A stretch of DNA of 15,295 bases from Bacteroidota bacterium (GCA_023428865.1 JAEYWT010000313.1:1-15295); one strand, 5' to 3'; counted from the stretch's first letter, positions 8,076-15,295 are shown. Notes: a model not told the origin generated them from the letters alone. Made by a program: numbers and translations.

Positions 8076-9095
8076 TTAGGCCATCACCTTGGCCAGCAAC
8101 TCGCGCAGTAGTTCGCCTTGGTCGCCTCCATCGCCGCCCACGCCTTTGCTGCGTAGGTCGAACTGGCGTAAATGGCGCTGAACATCAACCAACTTCGCTA
8201 GCGGGTAGTTCTTGGCGTGTTGCACGTAATCTTTCACGAAGAAGGGGTTCACCTTCAGTTCCGAAGCCAGTTCCGATTGGCTTTTTCCCGCACAGGCATG
8301 CACTACTGCGAGCTTGTTGAAGTACGTGTTCAGGAAACCAAGCGTGACCACCAAGGGGTTCTCTTTCGGGTCGGCCGCGAAGTGATTGGCGATCTGCTGC
8401 GCTTTCAATGCATTGCGCATGCCGATAGCGTTCTGCAGCTCGAATACGTTGTAGTCTTTGCTTATGCCAACGAACCGTTGGATCACATCGCTCGTGATCG
8501 GACCGCCCTCTTCGGTCACCAAGCACAGTTTCTCCACTTCTTTGATCGCTTTGGACAGGTCTGTCCCTAGGTGGTTGGCCAGCAAGGTCGCCTCCGCACC
8601 ACCCAACCGCCGCTTCTGGTTCTTGGCGAAGGTGATCAACAGGTCGGGTAGCTTGTCTTCACGCACCTTGTCGCTCAAGAACACCAAACCACCGCCTTTC
8701 TGTGCAGACTTCAAGATGCTTTTGCGCCCGTCGATCTTCTTGTGTTTGTAGCACAGCACCAGCACGGTAGTAGGGGTGGGCTTCAGCAAGTACGATTCCA
8801 GCTTTTCAACCTGGTCTATCCGCCAGTTCTGTAGCTCGCGCACCACCACCAGTTGCCGTTCGGCCATCATCGGGTAGCGTAAACAGGTGTCCTTTACCTG
8901 GTCTGGATCACAATCCCGCCCGTAGAGTATGGTCTGGTTGAAGTCGCGTTCGTGGTCTTGCAGGGCCAGGCGTTCCACTTCCGAGGCGATACGATCGATG
9001 AAGAAGCTCTCTTCGCCATGCAAAACATAAACCGGCTTGAACTTTCCGGCCCGTAGGTCGGTCATCGCTTTCTTGTAGTCCTCCAGTGTGCTCAT
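8076..9095 (-). CDS. holA: DNA polymerase III delta subunit
   Basis: The delta subunit is the part of the clamp loader that opens the sliding clamp. With the start at 9095 the protein has 339 residues, the usual length. The N-terminal part has the AAA-like fold start LRAGKFKPVYVLHGEESFFIDR and the strand RQLVVVRELQNW. The middle lid domain contains LLANHLGTDLSKAIKEVEKL, a strong HolA signature. The C-terminal collar domain includes VFELQNAIGMRNALKAQ and ends with SKGVGGDGGDQGELLRELL, similar to the close of Bacteroidota HolA proteins. The delta subunit naturally lacks ATPase motifs, and none is seen. The frame extends 35 codons further upstream, but that stretch is low in similarity and contains a -7-like motif, so MSTLEDYKKAM is taken as the start. 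It follows amn on the same strand after 181 bp. Confidence 0.95.
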   Translation of the reverse strand: MSTLEDYKKAMTDLRAGKFKPVYVLHGEESFFIDRIASEVERLALQDHERDFNQTILYGRDCDPDQVKDTCLRYPMMAERQLVVVRELQNWRIDQVEKLESYLLKPTPTTVLVLCYKHKKIDGRKSILKSAQKGGGLVFLSDKVREDKLPDLLITFAKNQKRRLGGAEATLLANHLGTDLSKAIKEVEKLCLVTEEGGPITSDVIQRFVGISKDYNVFELQNAIGMRNALKAQQIANHFAADPKENPLVVTLGFLNTYFNKLAVVHACAGKSQSELASELKVNPFFVKDYVQHAKNYPLAKLVDVQRHLRQFDLRSKGVGGDGGDQGELLRELLAKVMA

Positions 9096-9108
9096 TGGAA
9101 GAGTGGGG

Positions 9109-9116
9109 CAGAGGTA
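9109..9116 (-). promoter_or_regulatory. Possible -7 promoter element for holA
   Basis: The minus strand reads TACCTCTG, one mismatch from TAnnTTTG, ending 13 nt before the chosen holA ATG at 9095. A -33 element is not evident. If real, it supports the shorter HolA start. Confidence 0.28.
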
Positions 9117-9276
9117 GAGCTTCGCTCGCGGGATGGGCGGGGCTGCAATGGGTTCATCGAACTGTGGCGCACTGCACGAGAGCACCGCGCGTACTGCCAA
9201 TGGGGATGCAGGATCGAACCCTTCGTCCTATCCCTAGCAGTGATCGATACAGCCATCTGCACCATCTGTTCACGTC

Positions 9277-10050
9277 TCACTCGAACCGAAGGTGTTTCAC
9301 CGAACGCCCTTCGTTGATGATCTCGCGCAGGGCATCTATACCTAGGCGAACATGACTTTCCACGAAACTGCCGGTCACTTTGGCGTCGCTCGCGCTGGTC
9401 TTCACCCCTTCGGGTACCATGGGCTGGTCGCTCACCAACAATAATGCTCCGGTGGGGATCTCGTTCGCGAAGCCGGTCATGAACAAGGTGGCCGTTTCCA
9501 TGTCTATGGCCATGGCACGGATCTGGCGCAATCGCTCCTTGAAGGGTTCGTCGTGCTCCCAAACCCTGCGGTTGGTGGTATAAACAGTGCCGGTCCAATA
9601 GTCCATGTCACGGTCGCGCACGGCACCGCTCACCGCCCGTTGGATCATGAAGCTCGGTAAGGCAGGCACTTCAGGCGGGAAATAGTCCGAGCTGGTGCCT
9701 TCACCACGGATGGCGGCGATGGGCAACACCAGGTCGCCCAGCTGGTTCTTTCGCTTCAAACCGCCACATTTCCCTAGGAATAGCACCGCTTTCGGCTCTA
9801 TGGCGCTCAAGAGGTCCATGGTGGTGGCTGCCATGGGGCTGCCCATGCCGAAGTTGATCATGATCATGTCTTCGGCAACGGCCACCTTCATCGCCTTGTC
9901 GCGGACGGGAATGGTGGCTCCCGTTTGCTGGCAGAAGATGTCCAGGTAGTTGTCGAAGTTGGTGAGCAGCACATGGGGCCTGAAGCTCTCCAAGGGCAGT
10001 CCGGTGTAACGCGGTAGCCAATTGCTGACGATCTCTTGTTTCGTGCGCAC
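9277..10050 (-). CDS. amn: AMP nucleosidase (short Bacteroidota type)
   Basis: AMP nucleosidase splits AMP into adenine and ribose 5-phosphate and helps set the adenylate pool. The 257-residue protein lacks the N-terminal domain of E. coli Amn and matches the short Bacteroidota form within the purine nucleoside phosphorylase superfamily. Visible signatures are MINFGMGSPMAATTMDLL (63-80), LGKCGGL (92-98), the MET motif in AIDMETATLF (E185) and the purine-site region LLLVSDQPM (Asp208). The start codon is GTG at 10050: an in-frame TGA lies 27-25 nt upstream with no ATG in between, and MRTKQEIV aligns with the MKTKEEIV-like starts I remember for relatives. The gene diverges from the HsdR_N gene, leaving only 24 bp between start codons. 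A TAGTTTTG motif 56 nt upstream lies inside that neighbour's coding region. Confidence 0.93.
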   Translation of the reverse strand: MRTKQEIVSNWLPRYTGLPLESFRPHVLLTNFDNYLDIFCQQTGATIPVRDKAMKVAVAEDMIMINFGMGSPMAATTMDLLSAIEPKAVLFLGKCGGLKRKNQLGDLVLPIAAIRGEGTSSDYFPPEVPALPSFMIQRAVSGAVRDRDMDYWTGTVYTTNRRVWEHDEPFKERLRQIRAMAIDMETATLFMTGFANEIPTGALLLVSDQPMVPEGVKTSASDAKVTGSFVESHVRLGIDALREIINEGRSVKHLRFE

Positions 10051-10074
10051 TTTTGTGGGGTGAAGTCCCTTTCA

Positions 10075-10542
10075 ATGCAGGTGCTCGACCTGCCGGACCA
10101 TGGTGTCAAAACTAAGCAAGGGGCGGATGGGACCACCGTTTTCGATCCCATCCGGCGCCGGTGGGTGGCCTTGACCCCCGAAGAATGGGTGCGTCAACAC
10201 GTGGTGAATTACTTCATCTACGACCTGGGATGCCCCGCCAGCCTGATCGCCGTGGAGACCAAGCTTGTGCTCAACGGTATGAGCAAACGTGCCGATCTGG
10301 TGCTCTACAGCCGTTCCGGCGCGCCGTTGGTCCTGGTGGAATGTAAAGCTCCGACCGTGTCTATTGGGCAGGGAACCTTTGAGCAGGCTGCGCGTTACAA
10401 CCTTATACACAAGGTCCGTTACCTCATGGTCACCAACGGCATCAAACACTATTGTTGCCAAGTGGACCATCAACGTGGATCCGTGGATTTCTTGCCTTCG
10501 ATGCCTACCTTCAGTACCATGGAGCAAGCCACCACACCCTAA
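10075..10542 (+). CDS. Stand-alone HsdR_N domain protein (PD-(D/E)XK nuclease-like)
   Basis: The 155-residue protein matches the N-terminal nuclease domain of type I restriction HsdR subunits but carries no helicase part. LTPEEWVRQHVVNYFI (33-48) is a family signature. The PD-(D/E)XK core is recognisable: KRADLVLY gives Asp74, and LVLVECKAP gives Glu89 and Lys91, so the catalytic set looks intact. It continues with FEQAARYN and YLMVTNGIKHYCC. No hsdM or hsdS gene is in the window, so it is not a type I restriction system. As I recall, such short proteins are common in Bacteroidota, often near holA, with no established function. The start at 10075 (MQVLDLPDHG) fits relatives better than the upstream ATG at 10036, which would overlap amn. 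It probably shares a transcript with the S8 gene 10 bp downstream. Confidence 0.88.
   Translation: MQVLDLPDHGVKTKQGADGTTVFDPIRRRWVALTPEEWVRQHVVNYFIYDLGCPASLIAVETKLVLNGMSKRADLVLYSRSGAPLVLVECKAPTVSIGQGTFEQAARYNLIHKVRYLMVTNGIKHYCCQVDHQRGSVDFLPSMPTFSTMEQATTP
10107..10114 (-). promoter_or_regulatory. Possible -7 promoter element for amn, inside the HsdR_N gene
   Basis: The minus strand reads TAGTTTTG, a full match to TAnnTTTG, 56 nt upstream of the amn GTG and within the first codons of the divergent HsdR_N gene. No TTG is found at the -33 distance. Because the intergenic gap is only 24 bp, an amn promoter must overlap the neighbour, which makes this candidate worth noting. Confidence 0.27.
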
Positions 10543-10547
10543 TTTTG
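10540..10547 (+). promoter_or_regulatory. TAATTTTG motif overlapping the HsdR_N stop codon
   Basis: TAATTTTG is a full match to the -7 consensus, and its first three bases are the HsdR_N stop codon. It ends only 5 nt before the first ATG of the S8 gene, so a promoter here would give a leaderless message. No -33 TTG is at the expected distance, and the match may be chance. Confidence 0.18.
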
Positions 10548-10552
10548 AGGTC

Positions 10553-13180
10553 ATGATGCACCGTTATCCGGCTTTGGCCATTCTGGTGCTGTGCGCCACC
10601 GCCACGTTAGCACAGTACCGCCAGAAGATGGACTTCCAACTCCAGCACTTCCTCTCGCAGGATAATGGGGAAAAGGAGGTAGGCCTCTTCATCCATGGAG
10701 ACCCTGATGCTGTCGGTGCCGCGGTGTACCTCCATGGGGGGCGCATAACCCATACCTCGAAGACCTTCGTGGCCGCGCGTGTGCCGGTGGCGAATGTGCG
10801 CGCATTGGCCAACGAAGGTGCCGTACACCATTTCGAGTTCAGCCTTTCGCGTGGTGAATTGATGAACGATTCCATGCGGGTGAAAAGCCGGGCGAACCTC
10901 GTGCAGATGGGCGTTTCGCCATTGACACAAGGGTTCGACGGGACTGGTGTGCTCTTTGGGATCATCGATACCGGATTGGATATCACTCACCCAGATTTTC
11001 GCGACGAGAACGATCAGACACGGGTGTACCGCTATTGGGATCAGGTGCCGGACGGCAACGCCAACTCGCCCATGCCCTATGGCTACGGCACCCAATTCAC
11101 CCGCGAACAATTGAACGCAGGTGGCCCCGGCTTGCCGGCTGATCCACAGGGCCATGGAACTGCGGTGGCAGGCTCGGCCGTGGGTAATGGCTTAGCCAAC
11201 GGAAGGCATAAAGGTGTGGCGCCGAAAGCGGAGATCGTAGTGGTGGCCAGCAGGCTCGGCTCTCCCAACTGGGCGGCTTCGGTGGCCGATGGTGTGCGTT
11301 ACATCTTCGAACAAGCTGATGCACTTGGCATGCCTGCAGTGGTCAACATCAGCATGGGGTCCTACACCGGCTCGCACGATGGTAAGGATGCTGCTGGCCT
11401 GTTGATCGAAGAGATGTTGCTGGAGCAAAGCGGCCGTATCGTGACCGCCGCAGGTGGTAACTCCCACGGCACGTTCCCTTACCACGTTCATACGGAAGTG
11501 GACCAGGATACTTCGTTCACCTGGTTCCAGACCAACGAGTTCCCACCGCAATACAACGTGTTCGATTTCCCCAACGTGTTCTTCGAGGTGTGGGCAGATG
11601 CCAGTGCCATCCAGAACGTGCGTTTTGCCATAGGTGCGGATAGGACCATACCCAACTTGAACTTCCGCGGACACACACCGTTCCATACCGTGGCCGACGC
11701 AATGGGCCAGGTGGTCTCCGAGCCGCTCATCAGCAGTAGTGGACATACCCTTGGTACCGCACAGTTCTATGCCCAACAACGGGGAGACCAGGTGATGCTC
11801 CAGGTCATGATCGCCTCGCCGGATACTGCGGATTGCCTTTGGCGGTTCATGTCCACCGGAAGTGGCTCGTTCGACCTATGGAGCTTGGTTACCTATACCC
11901 GCACCGCCAATGTGATAGGGCCTGAATTGGCTGCGGCTTGGCCTACGCCGATACCGTTCCCATCCCCAGCGGAATACCCGGCAATGGCACATTACGTGGC
12001 TCCTGATTTCCTCCAGCATATCGTGGACTCTTGGGCTTGTGTTCCCGAAGTACTTACCGCTGCCAACTACTGCAATGAAGTTTCATACACCGACTATTTC
12101 GGCGTGTTCAGGGAGGTGGCCGGTGTGGAGGAGGATCTCGCCGTTACCAGCAGCTACGGTCCAACACGCGATGGTCGTGTGAAACCCGATCTCGCAGCCA
12201 CCGGAGACCTCACCTTCACCGCCGGACCCCTAGAGGCCATTCAATGGATCATCGACAACCAAGTAGGCTGGAAGGTGGACCCCGGAGGCATGCATATCCG
12301 CGATGGCGGTACCTCGCAGGCCGCACCGGTGGTTGCGGGTGCTGCACTGCTCTACTTGCAACATTGCCCTGGAGCAGCGGTAACGGAGGTTACATCGGCG
12401 ATCAAGAAGAGCCTACGTCGTGATCAATTCACGGGACCGGTTCCCAACCCACGGTGGGGGTACGGTAAACTGGATGTGCATGCGGCTGTTCTGAACAAGA
12501 CCGGGTTGCGGGCACCCACCACGTCGATCTGCGAAGGCGGTTCGTTGGCCGTTGAGTACGTTGGCTGGCCAGCACAATTGCAATGGAGCAACGGCGCCTC
12601 AGGGAATGTGATCCAGGTTTCGACTCCTGGACCCATCAGCGCTACGGCCGTTTCACCGTCGGGCTGTATCGCCTATACCGATACGCTTCAACTGGTGATC
12701 AGCCCACTCCCTGCTGAACCGACGATATCGGCCAACGCCAGCGTGCTAACGAGTTCCCCTGCGCTCAACTACCAATGGCTAGAAGGTGGTCAACTGATCG
12801 AAGGAGCCACCACGCAAGAGTGGACAGCCTATTGGCCCGGGTCTTACCAGGTCATGGTCACCGATGCGAACGGTTGCTCAGCCGTAAGCCAACCGGTTCC
12901 GGTGCTCACCGTTGCTGTTCAGGAGAACAACCAGCGGGGTACTGCCGTTTGGCCAAGTCCTGTGCGTGATGTGCTTTACATCCGTCTGCCATCCACCAAT
13001 ATGGGTGCGATCCACCTGCGTGTGTTCGCTTCGGATGGTAAACTGGTGGACCAACAGCGCACTGATTACGGTGGATCCACCATGGAACTGGATGTACAGG
13101 ACCTTGCGCCCGGCACCTATACCATCAGTATCGGTTCATCGGAAGGGATGGAGAACCATCGCTTCGTGAAGACGCAATGA
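10553..13180 (+). CDS. Secreted S8 family (subtilisin-like) serine protease with T9SS type A sorting domain
   Basis: The protein has 875 residues from the ATG at 10553. An ATG directly follows at 10556, and GAGG at 10547-10550 is better spaced for it, so either could be used. Residues 1-20 form a signal peptide (cleavage near TLA-Q), followed by a propeptide-like region to about 110. The catalytic triad is Asp139 (GIIDTGLDITHPDF), His201 (GHGTAVAGS) and Ser588 (GGTSQAAPVVAG), with oxyanion Asn303 (AAGGNS). About 285 residues separate Asn303 from Ser588, far more than in simple subtilisins, so a domain of about 200 residues is inserted there, as in Csp-type subtilases. Residues about 655-790 resemble Ig/PKD-like repeats (CEGGSLAVEY, QWSNG, SYQVMVTDANGCS). 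The last 75 or so residues are a type A sorting domain (VWPSPVRDVLYI to FVKTQ), so export by Sec then T9SS to the surface or medium is expected. The substrate is unknown. Confidence 0.92.
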   Translation: MMHRYPALAILVLCATATLAQYRQKMDFQLQHFLSQDNGEKEVGLFIHGDPDAVGAAVYLHGGRITHTSKTFVAARVPVANVRALANEGAVHHFEFSLSRGELMNDSMRVKSRANLVQMGVSPLTQGFDGTGVLFGIIDTGLDITHPDFRDENDQTRVYRYWDQVPDGNANSPMPYGYGTQFTREQLNAGGPGLPADPQGHGTAVAGSAVGNGLANGRHKGVAPKAEIVVVASRLGSPNWAASVADGVRYIFEQADALGMPAVVNISMGSYTGSHDGKDAAGLLIEEMLLEQSGRIVTAAGGNSHGTFPYHVHTEVDQDTSFTWFQTNEFPPQYNVFDFPNVFFEVWADASAIQNVRFAIGADRTIPNLNFRGHTPFHTVADAMGQVVSEPLISSSGHTLGTAQFYAQQRGDQVMLQVMIASPDTADCLWRFMSTGSGSFDLWSLVTYTRTANVIGPELAAAWPTPIPFPSPAEYPAMAHYVAPDFLQHIVDSWACVPEVLTAANYCNEVSYTDYFGVFREVAGVEEDLAVTSSYGPTRDGRVKPDLAATGDLTFTAGPLEAIQWIIDNQVGWKVDPGGMHIRDGGTSQAAPVVAGAALLYLQHCPGAAVTEVTSAIKKSLRRDQFTGPVPNPRWGYGKLDVHAAVLNKTGLRAPTTSICEGGSLAVEYVGWPAQLQWSNGASGNVIQVSTPGPISATAVSPSGCIAYTDTLQLVISPLPAEPTISANASVLTSSPALNYQWLEGGQLIEGATTQEWTAYWPGSYQVMVTDANGCSAVSQPVPVLTVAVQENNQRGTAVWPSPVRDVLYIRLPSTNMGAIHLRVFASDGKLVDQQRTDYGGSTMELDVQDLAPGTYTISIGSSEGMENHRFVKTQ

Positions 13181-13181
13181 C

Positions 13182-13213
13182 GAAGCGGGCGCTCGATCGT
13201 AAGCGCCCTCTTC
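13182..13213. terminator. Hairpin in the convergent S8/CotH gap, probable terminator
   Basis: GGGCGCT (13187-13193) pairs perfectly with AGCGCCC (13202-13208) around an 8-nt loop. GAAG (13182-13185) and CTTC (13210-13213) extend the stem past a single mismatch, giving 11 pairs. The plus-strand side runs into a pyrimidine-rich stretch, TCTTCCTTTC, starting 2 nt after the S8 stop codon. Read on the minus strand it begins 20 nt after the CotH stop, but its tail there is less T-rich. Confidence 0.68.
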
Positions 13214-13232
13214 CTTTCAGTTCGAATCACGC

Positions 13233-15295
13233 CTAGCGCACCACCGCGAGCTTCACAGTCCTTTCCGGGGTGCGGATGAAATATGTGCCGCTGGCCCATT
13301 GCGCCGTGTTGATCACCTCCATGGTGTTCACCCGCCCGCTCCACACGATCCGCTGTAGAGCATCGGTCACGACCACGTCGGAGTTTCCTTCCATTTGTAT
13401 CGTCACCTGGTCGTTCGCTGGATTGGGATACACGCGGAATGTCGGGATAAGCCCTTCTTCGATGGCCGTGCTTATTTCGTTGTTCGCCGCGAAGGTGGGG
13501 CCTTGTTGAACGAAAGGACCCGTGCCATTCGGTATGCGTGCTAGTGCAACATTCGAGGACTGAACGCCGAATTCCATGTGGTCCAGCACCAAGCCGCTTG
13601 AGGTGGAAAGCCAGACCTCCTCACCGCTGGCGCCAAGTTTGAAGTTGGCGTGTAGCGGGCCTTCGCTGGCATCCTCATCCGCCCAGATCATCATGTAGGC
13701 ATGGGCGCCGATCACCGTATTCTCTGGAATACGCCATTTGTACACGTTGTTCCCATCATCGCTCAGCCATCCACCGCTCAAGTCGAAGGCTTCGTTGCCG
13801 TTGTTGTACAGTTCGATCCAGTCCTCGTATTGCCCGTTCTCATCTTGCGCACCGTTGGTGTTCTGGGCAATGACCTCATTAATGCGCACCGCTGGATCCA
13901 CTGCGAATTCGACCTGTACCTGATAGGTGAACACGTCATGTTCCGCACCCGGGGGATGGAACGATACGCTCTGTGCGGTGGTGTTCGCCGTAGCCTTCAC
14001 GTAATAACGGACCCGCGTCATGGCAGGTGCTGCAGGGATCTGGCCACCATATATGCCATCACCGGCCGCACCATCGGCATGTGCACCATCATCGAACATC
14101 TGCACCGCCTCGAAATTCCCATAGGTGCCGTGGCTGTAGTATAGATCAACACGCGCGGTGTTCCCCGTAACAGTGGCCAGCACGTTCACCGTCTCAGATG
14201 GTAGGGGATCGGCCCATTCCACATCACCCACCCGGTGGCTCGCGACGGAGATCGTTGGGGCCGCTTGCAACACCTCAGCATTGTTCATCAAGTTGTTGCG
14301 ACGGTTGGTGATGAAGTTCTGCAGCACCGTGAGTTCATTGTTGAATGCCGTGTAGGTGTATAGCTTCTTCGGATCGGCTTGCACTTCGGCATCGATCAAA
14401 CTTGAATAGCTGGCCAGCAAGACGTTGAAACCAGGGCTCTGCATCTTCTCTTGGATGATCGTGCGCAGGTGGGCCAGATAGCGTTGCCGCATGGAGGGCA
14501 CGGCCAGCATGCGGTTCAGCAAGGGGTAGTTCGCATTGTCGGCATGGTAGAAGGGAGTCCAGTTCACGGCGTTGTTCTTCATCACACTGTTGCCATCGAA
14601 CTCCAGCGGTGTCATGCGCTCGGTCTCCACATCGAAGTACAGGTAGTAATCCATTTTGCCTTTGTACACGTAACCATCATCATCACTGAAAGCGATCTCA
14701 CTGGCCAGGAACCACAGCGTACGATCGATGTCGAGGTAGTTCTTCAAGGTGTCTTCCAACACAGCCAAGGGTGTCTGGTTCAGCTTTTGACATACGCTGA
14801 CCAGGTCGTTCCACGGGTTGGTGCGTTCGGTGCGCTTGAGGGTGTAGTACTGCTGGTAACTACTGGTGTCCGCGCCGAGGTTGTTCAACGCCGCCGTGCC
14901 ATCACCCCAGCTGGGACCACCGCCTGGTCCGCCACCGCCGGTGCCAGTAGGTACGTCGGCGCGCCAAAGCGACCCACTGTTGCTGAAGAACCACTCCTTC
15001 ACATAGTCGCTGTTCAACTGTTGAACGTTCGGATAAATACCCCAGTTCTCTCCGTTGATGTTCAGGTGAACGAAGTTGGCTTTGGCCGCTGGCACATGAT
15101 CGCGGATCAGGTCCAGGTACACCACTTCCCGCAGGAAGGACGCGTCCTGGAAGGCGTTGTTCAAATTCAAGGTCTGGTAGCCCATCAGGTCTTGCCCATC
15201 GATGGCATGGTCCATCGTAAGGTTGAACGACTTCTTCTGTGAAGACGGCGGCAGCTGCATGTAGCTCGTCTGCCCTTTGAAGCGCACACCTACGC
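13233..15295 (-). CDS. CotH kinase family protein with lamin-tail and T9SS sorting domains, 5' end cut by window edge
   Basis: The frame is open to the window edge, showing 686 residues of a longer protein. The GTG at 15287 is internal (VGVRFKGQTSY) and not a start. Visible residues about 1-335 are a CotH-type atypical kinase domain: KKSFNL, LNLNNAFQDASFLRE, NGENWGIYPNVQQ, then YYLYFD and the acidic PLEFDGN motif. A Gly-rich loop (TGTGGGGPGGGPSWGDG) interrupts it at about 114-130. Residues about 340-460 form a beta-sandwich with DDGAHADGAAGDGIYGG, likely a calcium-type loop. Residues about 465-590 are a lamin tail domain (RINEVIAQN, EDWIELYNNG, WRIPENTVI). The last 65 or so residues are a T9SS type A sorting domain (FRVYPNPANDQVTI to KLAVVR). 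CotH proteins are secreted kinases or structural proteins; the target here is unknown. The signal peptide and promoter lie outside the window. Confidence 0.9.
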   Translation of the reverse strand, partial: VGVRFKGQTSYMQLPPSSQKKSFNLTMDHAIDGQDLMGYQTLNLNNAFQDASFLREVVYLDLIRDHVPAAKANFVHLNINGENWGIYPNVQQLNSDYVKEWFFSNSGSLWRADVPTGTGGGGPGGGPSWGDGTAALNNLGADTSSYQQYYTLKRTERTNPWNDLVSVCQKLNQTPLAVLEDTLKNYLDIDRTLWFLASEIAFSDDDGYVYKGKMDYYLYFDVETERMTPLEFDGNSVMKNNAVNWTPFYHADNANYPLLNRMLAVPSMRQRYLAHLRTIIQEKMQSPGFNVLLASYSSLIDAEVQADPKKLYTYTAFNNELTVLQNFITNRRNNLMNNAEVLQAAPTISVASHRVGDVEWADPLPSETVNVLATVTGNTARVDLYYSHGTYGNFEAVQMFDDGAHADGAAGDGIYGGQIPAAPAMTRVRYYVKATANTTAQSVSFHPPGAEHDVFTYQVQVEFAVDPAVRINEVIAQNTNGAQDENGQYEDWIELYNNGNEAFDLSGGWLSDDGNNVYKWRIPENTVIGAHAYMMIWADEDASEGPLHANFKLGASGEEVWLSTSSGLVLDHMEFGVQSSNVALARIPNGTGPFVQQGPTFAANNEISTAIEEGLIPTFRVYPNPANDQVTIQMEGNSDVVVTDALQRIVWSGRVNTMEVINTAQWASGTYFIRTPERTVKLAVVR

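Noticed and set aside
9096..9200. 35-codon N-terminal extension of the holA frame
   Set aside because: It is Pro/Ala-rich with no family similarity; the protein has its normal length when started at 9095.
9211..9220. GGTTCGATCC on the minus strand, resembling a tRNA T-arm, in the amn-holA gap
   Set aside because: The flanking bases do not form a proper 5-bp T-stem with a 7-nt loop, and no D-arm, anticodon arm or acceptor stem can be found around it.
10036..10074. Earlier ATG for the HsdR_N gene
   Set aside because: It would overlap the amn start, and the added 13 residues do not resemble relatives, which begin near MQ.
10075..10542. Possible type I restriction-modification locus
   Set aside because: Only an HsdR_N-like domain is present; no helicase part, methylase or specificity gene lies in the window.
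10289..10552. 88-codon upstream extension of the S8 protease frame
   Set aside because: It overlaps the HsdR_N gene in another frame and would bury the clear signal peptide at MMHRYP.
10072..10554. 160-codon open frame antisense to the HsdR_N gene
   Set aside because: It mirrors a well-supported gene, has no recognisable domain, and such shadow frames are common throughout this GC-rich window.
11192..11779. 195-codon open frame antisense to the S8 protease gene
   Set aside because: It is His/Gly-rich shadow coding opposite a conserved catalytic region, with no domain or start context.

Overview
The window looks like chromosomal core sequence from a Bacteroidota bacterium with moderately high GC, plausibly a Flavobacteriales-type lineage. 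The evidence is the set of families (S46 dipeptidyl peptidase, CarboxypepD_reg TonB-dependent receptor, short Bacteroidota-type AMP nucleosidase, stand-alone HsdR_N protein, DUF6438 lipoprotein), two proteins ending in type IX secretion (T9SS) type A sorting domains, and upstream motifs of the Bacteroidota -7 type (TAnnTTTG). The order or genus cannot be fixed from this sequence alone.

Layout. Positions 1-10050 carry seven minus-strand genes. In transcription order, from high to low coordinate, they are AMP nucleosidase, DNA polymerase III delta subunit (holA), a TonB-dependent receptor, CTP synthase (pyrG), the membrane insertase yidC, a DUF6438 lipoprotein, and an S46 peptidase cut off by the left window edge. 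At 10050/10075 transcription diverges with only 24 bp between start codons. The plus-strand pair is a small HsdR_N-domain protein followed 10 bp later by a large secreted S8 (subtilisin-like) protease. The S8 gene converges on a minus-strand CotH-kinase/lamin-tail protein that runs off the right edge. The 52-bp convergent gap holds a strong hairpin that probably terminates the S8 transcript and may serve both genes.

How the genes fit together. Several encode housekeeping functions: CTP synthesis, AMP turnover, clamp-loader delta subunit and inner-membrane protein insertion. The rest act at or beyond the cell envelope: an outer-membrane receptor, a lipoprotein, a periplasmic-type dipeptidyl peptidase and two T9SS cargo proteins. 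YidC would insert inner-membrane proteins, while the S8 and CotH proteins should cross by Sec and then T9SS. The peptidases and the receptor suit peptide use, but no single dedicated pathway is shown by the sequence.

No gene-free stretch exceeds 300 bases. The longest are 5439-5638 (200 bp, upstream of pyrG, with short repeats and a possible promoter) and 9096-9276 (181 bp between amn and holA). I see no rRNA or tRNA gene, CRISPR array, insertion sequence, prophage or integrase. I found no clear new multi-gene system. The items most worth a second look are the lone HsdR_N nuclease-like protein, the pyrG leader repeats, the insert-bearing S8 protease and the secreted kinase-like CotH protein.
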